Of a stretch of 64,000 bases of DNA, positions 1-12,616 are shown in pieces (position 1 is the first letter of the stretch; each line of letters opens with the position of its first letter). The notes under the pieces are model-generated. The model searched no databases. It saw only the letters and a list, made by a program, of their open reading frames with translations, and was not told where the DNA came from. Source of the stretch: Beroe forskalii (lineage: Eukaryota; Ctenophora; Nuda; Beroida; Beroidae); the NCBI GenBank assembly GCA_011033025.1, contig WFMF01000452.1, forward strand, positions 62,001-126,000, read 5' to 3'. The translations under genes and the position numbers were made by a program.

Positions 1-40
1 TGTGGCTGCTTAGGTGAGAGTTCTCACCCTTAGCACGGTA

Positions 41-112
41 GGCAAGGCCGGGAATCGAACCACCAACCTCGCGATTGAAAGTACGACGCCCTAACCACTG
101 CGCTACCTGGCC
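41..112 (-). repeat. tRNA-derived SINE fragment or tRNA pseudogene
   Basis: Read on the minus strand, this stretch has a Pol III A-box-like TAGCGCAGTGG near its 5' end and a B-box-like GGTTCGATTCC about 35 bases later, the spacing of an internal tRNA promoter. The anticodon stem and the outer pairs of the T stem do not pair well and the acceptor ends match only in part. I therefore read it as the head of a tRNA-derived SINE or a decayed tRNA, not a working tRNA gene. It sits at the window edge, so its body may continue outside. Confidence 0.6.
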
Positions 113-119
113 TGCATAG

Positions 120-206
120 GAGTCATCCATAAACGTCCCCCTTTGTCTACAAACGTCCGCATTGACCAGACTTCCCCCATTGCAAACGTCCTTTGTGGAT
201 GGCCTC
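120..206. mobile_element. short MITE-like fragment
   Basis: The ends are imperfect inverted copies of each other (a CATCCATAAACG-like end and a CATCCACAAAGG-like end). The inside carries AATGCGGACGT-type blocks on the reverse strand that recur in the element at 50207-50572. It is probably a degraded member of the same non-autonomous family. Confidence 0.4.
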
Positions 207-2507
207 ATACATAGTGTAGACTGTAGACCAGTATACCACTCTCAATAAGTCAATATAATGCAAATGTCTCCTGGTACCAGTCCCTCCACAAGCTACTCCC
301 AGATGATAGGCAGCTACTAGTAATCTCGTTACCATGTTGTAGAATGGTGGTATAGTATATTGTCTTCCGCCTTCAACTACAGCATGACATCTAATCAAGA
401 TAAACTTTCCTTGCCAATATCATGATTGCCGACCACTGGTCAACTGGTCCACGGCCATTGCTTTGTTGGTGATGTGATTGTGATTATATATGTATCTGTG
501 TATCGTATAAATTTGCAGGAGGGCCTTTACCGCGCATCCTGGATTCAAACTTAATCGGAAAACAGTTTCAAATCTAGCAATTTGCTCCAAGTCTGTCGCC
601 ATGATTTATTTTGATTTTTGAGCTTCTACTTTCGCCTTCGTCTATTTGCATATGTGTGTCATTGCAAACTCATGAGATTACTTGATCTCTAAAAGAGCTA
701 AGCCAAGTGCTTAATCGCATTGTGTACATCATTTTGACATTTTAAAGAGTGTTTAGTTTTGTGCTCAGATCGCGGTTTTTAATGGTAACATAAAATTTTA
801 AAAAACTGGTCGGTACCTCTGATACCATGACATGATGTGAATCATCATCTTCACTGTTGATCACGAGATAATTGGCTAGGGGCGCCAATTGGGTACGCCC
901 ATGTATTATTACACCAATAATTAGAAGTATCGCTAATTGGGTACGCCAATTTTTGATGACGCCACTAAAATTGGCGTATTATTGTACGTCACAGCCCCAC
1001 CTTGCAATCTTGCATGTGTATTGTGTAACAATATGCAATATACACATACGGTATATTGGTACTGACACTTATTGCTGCTGCTACTTTACTTTATTAGGTT
1101 TTATGCTTGCGTCAGTGGTGAGTTGTTTATGGTTTTATATGATGTCACATAGTATGATTAATCAGATTGTATATCGGACTAGGATATATGTAATGTGTCT
1201 GCTTTTGCCATTTTGTATGCTCCTGCCATTTGTCTTATAGTTGCCTTGCCTGCACAAGCATTTGAAGTCAATTTTAGTATGCGAATATGACTAATCGATC
1301 ATTAAATTTCAATATTATTGTGCAATGAGCTTACATTTAATATTACAGCAAGATATTCCCATTTGGCATGAATCTCAGAGTATATAACTATTTAAATGCA
1401 ATTTCCAATCTGAAGCATCTTCTAATTGCCTTGACAGCTTGATACATTAAATGCCATTAAGCAATTTGAGGGGCGTGGCGACTGTGCTATTTTTAACTCA
1501 GCGTTTTATTTAAATAGTCCTAACGAGTTTGCCGACTTAGCTGTTCATGTGACTGTTTTACCTCGTCTCAATGCTGTCTTAATCTTATATTTCGGGATTT
1601 TTCGTCTCATTGCTACCTTAATCTTCGTTTTCGGGATTTTTCGAGCGAAATATCTAAATATCAGTGCTAAGTGTGTACAGTAGGGAATTTTAGAATAAGA
1701 GAAAACTGGACAGAGGCACCAGGCACAACACAATTTACTCAAATGTCAGGAAGGCCAGGGGAACTTCAAACTGTAATATTTGGTTTTGGACTTGGGTGAG
1801 GGGACCAGACTTTTGATCTCATGAAATTTCCTCTCACGACATTTCCTCTTTCGAAACTTTATCTTGAAATATTTCAACTCCGAGCAAAGTTTGGGGTCTG
1901 GGTAAGGGTTAGGATTAGGGTCAGGAGATGAAGTGTCCTGAGATATAAAGTCATGAGATGATATGAACGCGTAATATCATTAGCGTGACACAAGGGCCTC
2001 ACCATTAGTTTTTTCCTTGTCAGGATTTTAAGTCAGAAGTGGTCAATTTAGAACGAAGTTACTTGTAGAACTTCTTCTGATCACGCTCACGATCCTCAAT
2101 AATCAATACTCAAGTGATTTTTAAGTGATCTTTAATGAGTGATTTTGAGTAAACCTAATAAACATCGATGGCTATTGGCTATGAATGAAAATCACGTGAT
2201 AGTATAAACGGGACTCTCAGATGACATAACCAAATTCGATTAATCTCGATTAAAATCCCACAGCCATAGATTCTTGGGCTACTCATCCACGGTTTTTTCT
2301 CACACTTGGTTTGATATTTAAGTATATAAAGTAATTATAAGGTTGTCCATTTCACTCATATAGGAATATTCAGACCACGTACTAAAATATGGAAAACTTC
2401 ACCGTTTTAATGTTTCCTTTATTTTTGTCCTTTTTCAGACTTGTGCCATTCATTTTTGATTTTGCCTGTCTTTTATATTATTACGAGAAAACCCGTTGGG
2501 TTTTCTC
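207..2507. other. gene-free stretch
   Basis: No recognisable gene. A run of 122 codons at 872-1240 (plus) contains duplicated GCCAATTGGGTACGCC-like blocks and matches no family I know. I see no splice pattern or Pol III gene here. Confidence 0.5.
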
Positions 2508-3014
2508 TTTAATTGGACGTATATATTCAGTTGGACGTACAATAAATTGAACGAAGTCATTAATGCAATTTTTCGTTACTGGGGGTAGGGGTGCAACGTA
2601 ACGAAATTACGAAATATTTACATAAGATTTGAATATAAATGAAAAATAATTCAGATTTTGCGATTTAATGTCAATTGTCAAGGACACATAACAGTAAATA
2701 AGAAGAACTCAAGAACAATGGTTTTATAATCCAAAGTTCTGATTCGGAGAAAAGATGGGCAACAAATTTTATCCGTTTTAACCAACTCTAACTTTAATTG
2801 GACGTATAGTCAGTTGGACACAATAAATTGAACGAAAGTCATTGATGCAATTTTGTTACTGGGGGTAGGGGTGCAACGTAACGAAATTACGAAATATTTA
2901 CATAGGATTTGAATATAAATTAACGTCGAGGCACAACATTAAATAAGAAGAACTCAAGAACAATGACCGTTTTCTAATCAAAGTTCAATTCGGAGAAAAG
3001 ATGGGCAACAAATT
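2508..3014. repeat. diverged tandem duplication, about 260 bp unit
   Basis: The segment from 2508 to about 2770 (TTAATTGGACGTATA at the start, GATGGGCAACAAATTT at the end) is repeated from 2792 to about 3014 with the same order of landmarks: TTGGAC, AATAAATTGAACGAA, GTTACTGGGGGTAGGGG, AAATAAGAAGAACTCAAG. The second copy has a small internal deletion. No coding signal is seen. Confidence 0.8.
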
Positions 3015-4384
3015 TGAATCAAGCTTTCTGAAATCAAAATTGTCCGCATTTTCATCTGTTTAGAACTCACTTCTCTTGAGTAAATATGAATTACTCCTTC
3101 TGTCAATCCTCAAAACCATCGAAACTACAAATATCTTGATGAAAAAATTATTTTCACAATGGAACAAATTGTTCAACTCTTACCTTTTCTCCTACAATAG
3201 TAAATTTTACCAAACTCGAAAATTCCATTGAGAACGTAAATTATGACTTTAAACAGTTAAACGTTTCCAGCAACGAAATGGCAGATGCTTCGTTAAAATG
3301 CACGTGCAGTTTAGCGCGCGCAATCACCAATCACCATAGCAACGCGCGCCAATGGTGAATTTTACCTAGAACGGGACCTTGTTTTTAGGGTGGATTTTTC
3401 GGACTTTGGACGTTATTTACGAAAAATCTAAAGCCTGAATCCTATTTTTGGCCATGCTATCTTTTAAGTTTAGTCATTTTCTACCGCCTTGCAAAAAATC
3501 GCGGCTTTTTAGCTCCATTTGTGTCAGTTATTCAAGAACAAACGTAGAAGTGCCTCTTTCCTTTATATTAAAGATGTTCAGTTTGGGCATTTTCGCATAA
3601 CAATCAAGTTAGTGGTTGCATCTGAACTTACCAATATCAATCGAGCAGTCAAAACTGCCTTAAAATACTTTGATAATTTTCGCAGCCCTGAATATCAAGG
3701 ACATAATTTAGTTATTTTCACGGACAATATTATTCACGCTCAAGCCTCAGCATGAAAGTTCAGAATAATAATGGAACCTTATTCTCTTATTCTTACAATA
3801 GCTTGCAAGGTAGACTACAATCTACATTTCAAGCTAGGGTTGAACGTGTTCACGCCCTAAACTATCACACACATTATAAACAGACAAATACTACAATTTC
3901 AATCAATACAGAGCTCTCAATTCATGAGCCTGCCATTTCATGAGGTCACCTCCATTATGGTATTCTATTTCGGTTTGAGCCCTTATGACGTAGTCACATA
4001 ACATTTATTTGCTCCATTACTTCTCGCTAAATTATTAATCTTCCCGTGATACGGTGTGATTGCGTCATATACGTGCGTAGTTTTGTTGATTTTCTGGTGT
4101 TTTTACTAAATTCAGTGAAATTTAGTAAAATATTGAGTGACTTTGACCTTCACTTTGTCGGAGCGATCAATATGATTTCCCACTCTTTCACTCAAGTTTA
4201 AAGACTTTGAAGCCTAGTCTTGAGACGAGCCACGCCCTATTTGTTTTGTACAGCAGCTGTTGCGTTGATCGAGTTGTTACTGAGCTTAAATTACAAGTGA
4301 TCGACATATATTTCAAATAGTCACTATTTTTAAATTTTCTTAGAAATTGTGAATTTCTCAATTTTCACAGAGTGATTAACATAA
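3015..4384. other. gene-free stretch upstream of glutamine synthetase
   Basis: Two short open frames (3519-3755 and 3752-3943, plus) overlap by one start/stop. They show no similarity I recognise and no splice signals. Promoter elements for the downstream gene could lie here, but I cannot point to one. Confidence 0.4.
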
Positions 4385-4557
4385 CCCTGGTGTCTCGACC
4401 AGGGTGTCTCGACCAGGGTCGAGACACCTGGGTACTACTACTTTTTTTCAGCGCGTGATTGCGCGCAAAGTTTATCAATGCAGTGCGCTTTAAAAAGTAC
4501 CCATGCGCGGCGTAATACGCCGCGCCTCAAAACGTCAAAAGGTCGAGACACCACAGG
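4385..4557. mobile_element. foldback/MITE element directly upstream of glutamine synthetase
   Basis: The ends are inverted repeats (CCTGGTGTCTCGACC at the left, GGTCGAGACACCACAGG at the right). The left end is duplicated and folds on itself as a perfect 12-bp stem (GGTGTCTCGACC/GGTCGAGACACC, about 4402-4427). A second palindrome, GCGCGGCGTAATACGCCGCGC, lies near 4506-4526. The element ends about 65 bases before the first supported coding base of the next gene, so it may lie in that gene's promoter, 5' UTR or first intron. Confidence 0.65.
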
Positions 4558-4623
4558 TATATCCTATTGAATATTGATAATCGCTATTCTTCCTAGGATA
4601 TAGAAGCAACTATAACACTAGAA

Positions 4624-7600
4624 ATGGACGGTCGGTACTCTACTTTGGACCAGAACGGAAAGATCCAGGCCTATTACATATGGATTGATGGATCTGGCCA
4701 GAATGTGAGGTGAGCTTTTTGAGTAATTGGGAAACGATCAGTCAACCGAACTGTAACCGAACCGTAACCAAAGAACCGGTTAACAGGAACTTTTTGCCAA
4801 ACCGTAACCGGATTAATTGTCAAACTAGGACGATTGACCTTATCTCAATCATTTCTTTGAAAACTCATCTGACTGGGGTAAAACTAGGACGATTGACCTT
4901 ATCTCAATCATTTCTTTAAACACTTCTCTTACAGGGGTAAAACTAGGACGATTGACCGGGCGGTCTCGTCAGTGGATGAGCTGCCCGAGTGGAACTTCGA
5001 CGGAAGCAGCACCAACCAATCAACAGGAGAGAACAGTGATGTGTACCTCAAACCTGTCAGGATATTCCGGTAGGTGGTGTGTGTGCGCGCAATTCACTTA
5101 TCATACTATCATACAATTCTTGTCAAAATTCTATCATACAATTCTGTAGAATTTTACTCTATTAGATATCTTATCATTTCCACATTTTCCGTATCCTAGT
5201 CTTCAGCCTTTCTGCCGAAAGTGCAGTATTAAGACGCCTCCTCTCCCAGAATTTCTGTCGAATTTTAAACGTTTTTTAATTATGACGCCCCCTTTCTCCT
5301 CCCAGAGACCCCTTCCGACGAGGTAACAACATCCTGGTGATGTGTGAGTGCTATGCTCCGGATGATAACCCTCATCCGACCAACAAGAGACACGAGTGTA
5401 ACCTCCTCATGGAACGATACAAGGACCAAAAACCCTGGTGAGTCAGCTGTCACGTGATCATACACTTCCCACATCACGTGATCATACACTTCCCACATCA
5501 CGTGATCATACACTTCCCACATCACGTGATCATACACTTCCCATTCAACATTATAGTTAGCCTGGGACATTACATTTCTTTTGGAGTAGAAAAAATTACA
5601 AAAACCCTGGTGAGAGTCATTTGTATCGTGATCTACTAGTACTAAGAAGGGGGCGGATTCTCGAGAGATCTGTCCCCAAGTGTTGGAGAATCTGCCCTGA
5701 GGGGCAGGCACTCCTCTGCCAGGGGCGTTGCCAGATTTCTGAAAAGGAGGCTGCGAGTTACATTCGAAACCTGTTTAATGTTTTTATTTTGCTTGGCTCA
5801 AAGCTTTCATTGTAACAAAATTAACAAATTGTAACAAAATTAACAAAATTTTCGTTATTTCTGTCCAAAAAGGGGAGGCAGCCGCCTGTGTTTCTTTCTC
5901 CCTGGCTACGCCCCTGTCCTCTGCATATGGGAGACTGTGGGTTAGGGGCGAGACGTTAGTCAAGTGATCACACACTGGTGTGCCGTTTTTAAAGTGATCT
6001 TACACTGGCGTGACACACACTGGCGTGACACACGCTGGCGTGACACACGCTGGCGTGACACACGCTGGCGTGACACACACTGGCGTGACACACACTGGCG
6101 TGACACACGCTGGCGTGACACACACTGGCGTGATGACACACTGGCGTGACACACACTGGCGTGACACACGCTGGCGTGACACACACTGGCGTGACACACG
6201 CTGGCGTGACACACACTGGCGTGATGACACACTGGCGTGACACACGCTGGCGTGACACACACTGGCGTGATCACACACTGGCGTGACACACACTGGCGTG
6301 ACACGCACTGGCGTGACACACGCTGGCGTGATCACACACTGGCGTGACACACACTGGCGTGACACACACTGGCGTGATCACACACTGGCGTGACACACAC
6401 TGGCGTGACACACACTGGCGTGACACACACTGGCGTGACACACGCTGGCGTGACACACACTGGCGTGACACACACTGGCGTGATCACACACTGGCGTGAC
6501 ACACACTGGCGTGACAAAACGAATTGTTAGAATATTCAAGCATTTAACAGGATTCTGTGGGGTTATGCAGTCATTCCAATCAACTTAGGAATGGGTTATA
6601 TCCTGAATATCCTAAAATTGCCTCAAATACCCGGCCATAATTATGCGCATTGAATTTAGTGGTAATTTCAGATAGTTTTGGGGTGCAGATTGCTCAATCC
6701 TGGGATCATATAATGTCTCATGCAAAGCTCAGTAGGTTTCTTTTCTTTCGAAAAGTGGCCTGGGATCCATTAATTTGAGTAAGAAGTGCCTGGTTTTACC
6801 CTGGTTTGACTAAATTCAAACACAGGGAAATGTCACGGCAGGTTTGGGAATGGAGCAGGAATAAAACAGCTAGTTTAGGAATCCCATATTCCCTATATGA
6901 TTCCACTGGGAGACGTGTGGTTAAATTATTCTGGGGACTGAAATTTTGAGGGGGTTCGAATATTTCGTTCCACATAAATTCAAATTGAAACACATCGATC
7001 TAAGTCTTTATTAATAGTTTCATAAACTCGTTCCACATAAATATATATCTCGCAAGGTACATAGCGGAGGCATATTTTTAAAATATTCTTTCCATAAAGT
7101 AGTTAAATGATATTGGCAAAAAACAACTGACAAAAATAAATCCACCGTCTGCCATGGACGGTTTTTACATCCATTTGATTCAAGCTGTAACCCACTCTAC
7201 CACTCAGGTTTGGTATTGAGCAGGAGTACACAATGTTTGACAAGAGTGGCACTCATCCCCTCGGCTGGCCGCAGCATGGCTTCCCTGGCCCCCAGGTTTG
7301 TTAGAACCATGATTGTAGGGTTTTCACTCTCGTCTTCATTGAAGCCAATTTCACTCTACAGTGTTAACTATGAACTCATTTCTTGTCATGTTGATTAATT
7401 TGCTTCGTGTAAGATGTCGGAGGAAAGATGATGTATTTCATCAATTTGTTGAAGTTCATCTTATCACATTCCCGCTCAATTTCCTTCGTGGATGAAATAG
7501 GAGATGGTGGGTATAACAGGTTGCTCATATTTTCATCTATTTCTTCCATTTTATCAGTCCTTTTCCACCATTTCTTCCCCCGTTTACACACCGCCCTACC

Positions 7601-9226
7601 TCAGGGACCGTACTACTGCGGGGTAGGAGCTAACAGGGTCAGTGGCCGAGACATCGTGGAGGCCCACTACCGGGCATGTCTCTATGCGGGCATCAAGATA
7701 GCTGGCTCCAACGCAGAAGTCATGCCCTCCCAGGTAAAGGAATTACTTTATAGGAGCCTCTGAAATGAAGGAGAATGTCGGAAACTATGACATATTTGAT
7801 GGACCTAAATTACGTTTTTTGTTTAACGAACTAACCACTGAAATGCATCAAAATCTCAGCAAAACAGAGCCTATTGAAGCTAAACCCCCTTATTTCAGTG
7901 GGAGTACCAGGTTGGACCGTGCGAGGGAATAGAGATGGGCGACCACCTCTGGGTGTCTCGGTACATTCTGTGTCGAGTGGCGGAGGACTTTGACGTGGTC
8001 ATCAGCTTCGATCCCAAACCCATCCCTGGTGACAACTGGAATGGTGCTGGGTGCCACACTAATATCAGGTGAAGACTGAAGACACACAGGTTATTTCCTG
8101 GGTCGACATTGTAATTTCTTGTGCTGTACTAGGAATATTGCCTTTTCTAGAGACCTTTGCCCTTTACCTTCTCAAACAATTCTTTTCCTTAACCTCAAGA
8201 AAAAAGAATTTCCACTTTCCGGTTACATACTTTCCTACTTAGTTTTATAATTTCTGCATTTCAGTACGGAGGCAATGAGGAAGCCAGGAGGAATTGGTCA
8301 GATCGTGAAAGCAATAGAGTCCATGAGTCTGAAGCACAAGGAGCACATAGCTGACTACGACCCCAGCAAGGGGATTGATAACGCAAGGAGGCTCAATGGG
8401 CACTGCGAGACAGCATCGTAAGTAACTCGAAATACATGATCATTTGCTTCGATTGATCATTAATCATGGTCCGCTGAAAGTTGAGATCAACATTTGATAA
8501 TCGACTCAATCACAAAAGTATCATGTGAACTATAAGACGAAAATTAAATATTGCCAAAATTTGGTGTAGTTTTTGTTTTTAATAGCCGTTCTCTCTACTG
8601 CAAATAAAAGGCTTTTACTGTTTTAAAAGCTTTACAATTACTGTTTTAAAGGCCTTTCAAAGGCTGTTTCAAAATCTTTTACTGTTCCATTTTGACGCAT
8701 TTCAATTTTGATGTATTTCAATTTGATTTATTTCAGGATCCACGACTTTAGCTACGGTGTCGCCAACAGGAAGACCAGCATCAGGATACCCCGTCAAGTG
8801 GAGAAGGAGGGCTACGGATACTTCGAGGTGAGGACTCACAGTCACAGTGATTGTTTACAGCACAGTGAAAGGGACAGTTAGAACTGCACTTTGCGCGTCT
8901 TTTGTGTGCGCGGCTTAAGTTTGCGCAGCGTATAGGCATATGAATAACATGTTTGTACGCCGCGCAAACGTAGGACGTGCACCTAAATTAAGAGTAATAT
9001 CAAAGGCGCGCGAACTGCAGTTCAAATCATCACCGTAATACTTTATACAGTACATACGCGGTTTCAGAAAATGAGTTCCTGATATTGAACTTTCTTTCGA
9101 CTTTCAACGTATTCAACTTTCCTACTCAACTATTCTTCCCTCTCCCAGGACAGGAGACCGGCCAGCAACTGCGACCCGTACGCCGTAACGTGTCGTATCA
9201 TCAAGAGTATCTGTGAAGATGAGTAG
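4624..9226 (+). CDS. GLUL: glutamine synthetase (glutamate-ammonia ligase), 9 exons
   Basis: ATP-dependent ligation of ammonium to glutamate; animal type II enzyme, decameric and normally cytosolic. Exons: 4624-4709, 4935-5069, 5306-5437, 7208-7295, 7605-7733, 7899-8068, 8265-8417, 8737-8827, 9149-9226. All junctions are GT-AG and phases agree, giving 353 aa plus stop (vertebrate enzyme 373 aa). Visible motifs in order: QAYYIWIDG and [12 protein letters not shown] (beta-grasp), FGIEQEYT (catalytic Glu pair), [34 protein letters not shown] (nucleotide/glutamate site), [10 protein letters not shown] and [14 protein letters not shown] (substrate Arg and Glu). The ATG at 4624 fits the family start. 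The frame stays open upstream to an acceptor-like CTTCCTAG at about 4600, so a further 5' exon is possible. Oddities: the exon 2 acceptor is triplicated, and intron 3 holds two minisatellites. Confidence 0.97.
4821..4960 (+). repeat. three tandem copies of the exon 2 start of glutamine synthetase
   Basis: The block (GGGGTA)AAACTAGGACGATTGACC occurs at about 4821-4839, 4874-4897 and 4934-4957, and the first two copies are followed by the same TTATCTCAATCATTTCTTT spacer. Only the last copy continues into real exon 2 and has the proper CTTACAG acceptor. The upstream copies are exon fragments inside intron 1. Confidence 0.9.
5451..5544 (+). repeat. 24-bp minisatellite in glutamine synthetase intron 3
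   Basis: Four near-perfect copies of CACGTGATCATACACTTCCC plus ACAT, starting 13 bases after the exon 3 donor. About 60 bases further on (5593-5612) the exon end itself (ACAAAAACCCTGGTGAG) is repeated, so the whole block derives from the exon 3 donor region. Confidence 0.9.
5964..6516 (+). repeat. 15-bp minisatellite, about 35 copies, in glutamine synthetase intron 3
   Basis: Tandem array of TGACACACACTGGCG with sparse variants (ACACGC, or GATCAC/GATGAC in place of GACACAC). Because 15 is a multiple of 3, all frames on both strands stay open and give false repeat peptides. It is intronic and I do not call any of it coding. Confidence 0.97.
8877..9027. mobile_element. MITE with GAACTGCA terminal inverted repeats in glutamine synthetase intron 8
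   Basis: Left end GAACTGCACTTTGCGCG and right end CGCGCGAACTGCAGTTC are inverted copies, and the interior holds TGTGTGCGCGGCTTAAG. The same family is better preserved at 12343-12512. There is no room for a transposase, so it is non-autonomous. Confidence 0.75.
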
Positions 9227-10980
9227 TACGACCAGCGACCACACCCCAAACCTAAGATATTATCGAGTGGGGCCCTCCAGCGTTCATCCACGATACATCT
9301 AGAAGAAAAATCTAGAATATAAATCTAGAATATGAATCTAGAATATGATCTAGAATTTAAATCTAGACTATATTATCAAGTTAGAACAGCTAACTAGAAC
9401 ATCTAGTTAGAACAGCTAGAACATTGACTTTAGACTTAGCCCGCCAGCTATGTACTGTGTGCAGCGATCAAGAGAATTCTTAATGTGCCGTGACATCAGG
9501 CTCAATTTATTCTATCTTATAATTTGAGGATGAAAGTATAGGATCTCTAAATTTGCGCCGCAATCGCAACCTCCTTTAAATACCCAATCAACAGCGGATT
9601 GTTCGGTTGAAAATGCCATATTGAATATTCAAATGTGAATTTTGAATCATTATAATCCCCTGAATTAATATTTGACTCTCCAGAAGTTTACCAGTCTGAT
9701 ATTACTCTGTCCGAGCTTTCAACCAAATATTCGGTTCCTTGGCTCGACACACACCGTCGAGAATTATTTGAAAAAAAAACTTTTCACTTTTCGTGCTGTA
9801 CAACCGCCTCGACTTCGTCTCAAAGTGAGAAGGCATTTGTCATAGATATTGCTTAGTTTTCACTTTTCAATTAACTTACGCTTCAAAATATATTCTAACT
9901 GCTTAACCGGTAGGTGCAAAGAAAAATTATTTTCCCATCATTGATTTCACCCCTTGGAAATGGAATTCAGTAACAATTAATCACTCCGCAGTGACTAATT
10001 ATCCTCCCCCTTAAATGATTTTGGAAATTTTTCAATATAAATGTTTAAATTCCCATCTTGCTCAAAATTACTTTAGAATGGCCTTTTTGTTCCAGCTCCC
10101 ACCTACATTCATTCGACAGATTTTGAAATCCTCATCCCTGTAATCAGGCGATGTAAAGTCTTAGAATAGGTAGACACTTGTTATCTTGCAAGTGTCTGTA
10201 TTTGAGTCGCAGTAACGCCTGTGAACTGCAGACCTGTGTTAAACTGACAAGTTTTAATGTGATTTATACACTCAGTCACCGCTGCTAAATGATACTCTGT
10301 TTATGATGAGGAGGAGGATACTTTCTTGCCTTTTCTATGTACATTGTTTCCTGGCTCCTTTCTACCATTGTATTTAATATATACACCCCCGGTATTGAAT
10401 GAGTTGGCCAGGTTTAAATCGGACTTTATTATTGTAAGTTTAAGGAGAGTTTGAGGAGCCGCTCCGTTGATTTTATTTTGAAATTGAAACGAGTGTCATT
10501 CAGAATTCTGCTGACTCGGGTGCCCAGTTTTATTGGCCAAAATGGCAATTTTATCTACATATCCCCATATCCTAAGATTTCACCTCGAAAGAAATTGCAT
10601 CCCCAGCTAAAAAGTCAGCTATTTCATTGCCACGAGATATATCTTGATTATTTGATTGTGACCAGCCATACTCCGATGTACAATTATTTTTTTGGTTCGC
10701 GTTTTAAAAATCGCTTGGGTTTCAAAGTGAGCGTGAGCTCATTATCTTTCAAATTTAATACTAATAGGTTTTTATTGGTCGTGATATTTTGGCTAATGTG
10801 CATAGTATAGTCCATACAAATTATAGCCAAAACCACGTCTTGTTGAAGTAATAATTGATCTATTTTCGATAGAAATTAGAATCTCAATTATTAGTATTTG
10901 TAGGAAGTCTTTAATTTCTTCAAATAGAAGTTCCTTCAGCTCATTGTAACACCAACGCAGGTGTCGCGACTGTATGATAA
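9227..10980. other. 3' flank of glutamine synthetase
   Basis: Probably the 3' UTR followed by intergenic DNA. An XbaI-like ATCTAGAATAT unit is repeated at 9296-9420. A plus-strand open frame of 119 codons (10451-10810) resembles nothing known and has no splice context. I see no clear AATAAA soon after the stop. Confidence 0.45.
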
Positions 10981-10987
10981 CTAACCT

Positions 10988-11082
10988 GAATTTTGCCGAC
11001 GGCAAAATTCAAGATAATTTGATAAAGAACGGCAAAATTTGTCGTTCTCTATCAAAATCGATTTGATAGAGAACGAAAGTAG
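10988..11082. repeat. two adjacent hairpins
   Basis: GAATTTTGCCGACGGCAAAATTC (23 bases, 10989-11011) is an almost perfect palindrome. It is followed by CGTTCTCTATCAAA, a six-base loop ATCGAT, and TTGATAGAGAACG. The pair could be a relic of a foldback element; no host role is evident. Confidence 0.6.
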
Positions 11083-11324
11083 TTGCTTTCAATTTCATAA
11101 ATTTTTAATTCTCTGAGTCACTGAAGGAATTTCTGCGTACTATCTTAGGGTATTCACTTAGGATTTCCACATAGGATTTATTTGATATATCTATTTATGT
11201 TCAGTTAGGCATATATAGGAAGACTTGAATATGTACCGTTATTTTAAATTTGAATTTGTGTCGCGAGTTCGATTTAAATGGGAATCGTTCTGAAATTTAA
11301 GAGTCGCGCAACACCACAAATAAT

Positions 11325-11425
11325 ATTTAAGACTACGTACTGTCAAATCAGTATCACGTACGAATGGTGGTCGTGTGGAAATTTCAGAAGGCGTTCTCAG
11401 AACTGACCGTGACATCTTTATCTAC
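11325..11425. repeat. copy of a dispersed CGTACG-hairpin repeat (copy 1 of 5)
   Basis: Contains TACGTACTGTCAAATCAGTATCACGTACG, an inverted repeat with a central TCAAATCAG. It is followed by the flanking words GGTGGTCGTGTGG, TTTCAGAAG and GACATCTTT that also follow the copies at 27372-27545 and 37325-37470. Confidence 0.6.
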
Positions 11426-11429
11426 GTTA

Positions 11430-12340
11430 TGACACATAGGCAGCGTAGAAGGGCCAGTTCAGTGTCATCGATTATCTATTTTAACCAATAATAATGACGC
11501 TAACATAATTTATAATTAAATTAAAAAAGAAGTCTTAGACTTAGAGTCTTACTCGAGGCGTCAGGCAACGCCTGACAATACTCTTAGGGATGATAGTATT
11601 AGTATCGGTATATCGTAAGTATTCTATGTAAGTATTCATTATTATTCTAATAAATTGACGCATGAAGAATCACTGAGTTTCCGTTGTTCTCGTAAAATAC
11701 TAGACTTATAAACATCAGACTTACAAAAATTTCGCTTTAAATTGAAACCAATGCTGTAAATTGTACTTTTAAAAACACTCGATATTATTATTGATATTCT
11801 CAAAATTATCCGGGAACTCAGTCCCCGGACTCCCGACAACTCTGCATTGAAGCCTGCGCTTTGGCACCGGCAGACATAAGAAAAGTTGCCGCCATTCCAA
11901 AAACCTGACTTTGCGAAATTCGGCTAAAATAGTGCGCAGACATTTATAGGAAAGCTTCACACAATTGCCATGTCTAGGAAGACATTACGTAAGGATAAAC
12001 TGCTTCAACTTCAAGTAAAAGGCTTATTAAAGGGAGTATTGATGATGATCATATTAAATTCTCTGCGATATCAGAGGGGGATATGGAAATTGTCAGTTTT
12101 AAATACGGATAACATCATTCCTTACATTGACATTGGTCAAGCAGCAACTATCAGCGAGACAGGTGACAACTTTCAGAAGTTTTACGTATCGCATGAAATT
12201 TGGTTTCTTTGACGTTCACCTACTAACGATAGACTTAGAAACTGATGGTTGATCACATTCACAGCAACTTTTTAAGTTTGTACTAGGTTTAAGTTTGTAC
12301 TAGGTTACCGTTAAGGTAGTATGTAGATAAAAACGGTGAC
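11430..12340. other. gene-free stretch
   Basis: Nothing recognised. The open frame 11970-12212 (plus, 80 codons, starting MSRKTLRKDK) has no family I know and no neighbouring splice signals. Confidence 0.4.
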
Positions 12341-12342
12341 GA

Positions 12343-12512
12343 TTCGAACTGCAGTTTGCGCGTCTTTTGTGTGCGCGGCTTATGTTTGCACGTTTTACAG
12401 ATGATAAGACAAATACAATGGCATATTATGGTAATCATATTATGAATAACATGTCTCTACTCTGTACGTCGCGCACACAGATTCAAAAGACGCGCAAAGT
12501 GCAGTTCGAACT
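12343..12512. mobile_element. MITE with 26-bp terminal inverted repeats
   Basis: Terminal inverted repeats TTCGAACTGCAGTTTGCGCG(TCTTTT) and its reverse complement agree at 25 of 26 positions. The interior is AT-rich with TGTGTGCGCGGCTTATG. Same family as 8877-9027. The clean ends suggest this is the younger of the two. Confidence 0.85.
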
Positions 12513-12616
12513 ACCCTTGCAATAATCTCCGGTTGCTATACCCTCCAGAGCTTTCAAACAAATTTACCGGTTCCCTTGTTCCGATGTAATTTAAAGTACA
12601 ACCAGGAGATCCTGCG

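Noticed and set aside
41-112. Functional tRNA gene
   Set aside because: A- and B-boxes are present, but anticodon and T stems do not pair.
872-1240. 122-codon plus-strand frame
   Set aside because: Contains internal DNA repeats (GCCAATTGGGTACGCC) and no recognisable domain.
5994-6516. Possible CRISPR-like array
   Set aside because: No unique spacers, 15-bp uniform unit, eukaryotic intron context.
5960-6517. Overlapping long frames with VCHAS, SRQCV or WRDT repeats on both strands
   Set aside because: Product of a 15-bp minisatellite inside a glutamine synthetase intron; period divisible by three keeps all frames open.
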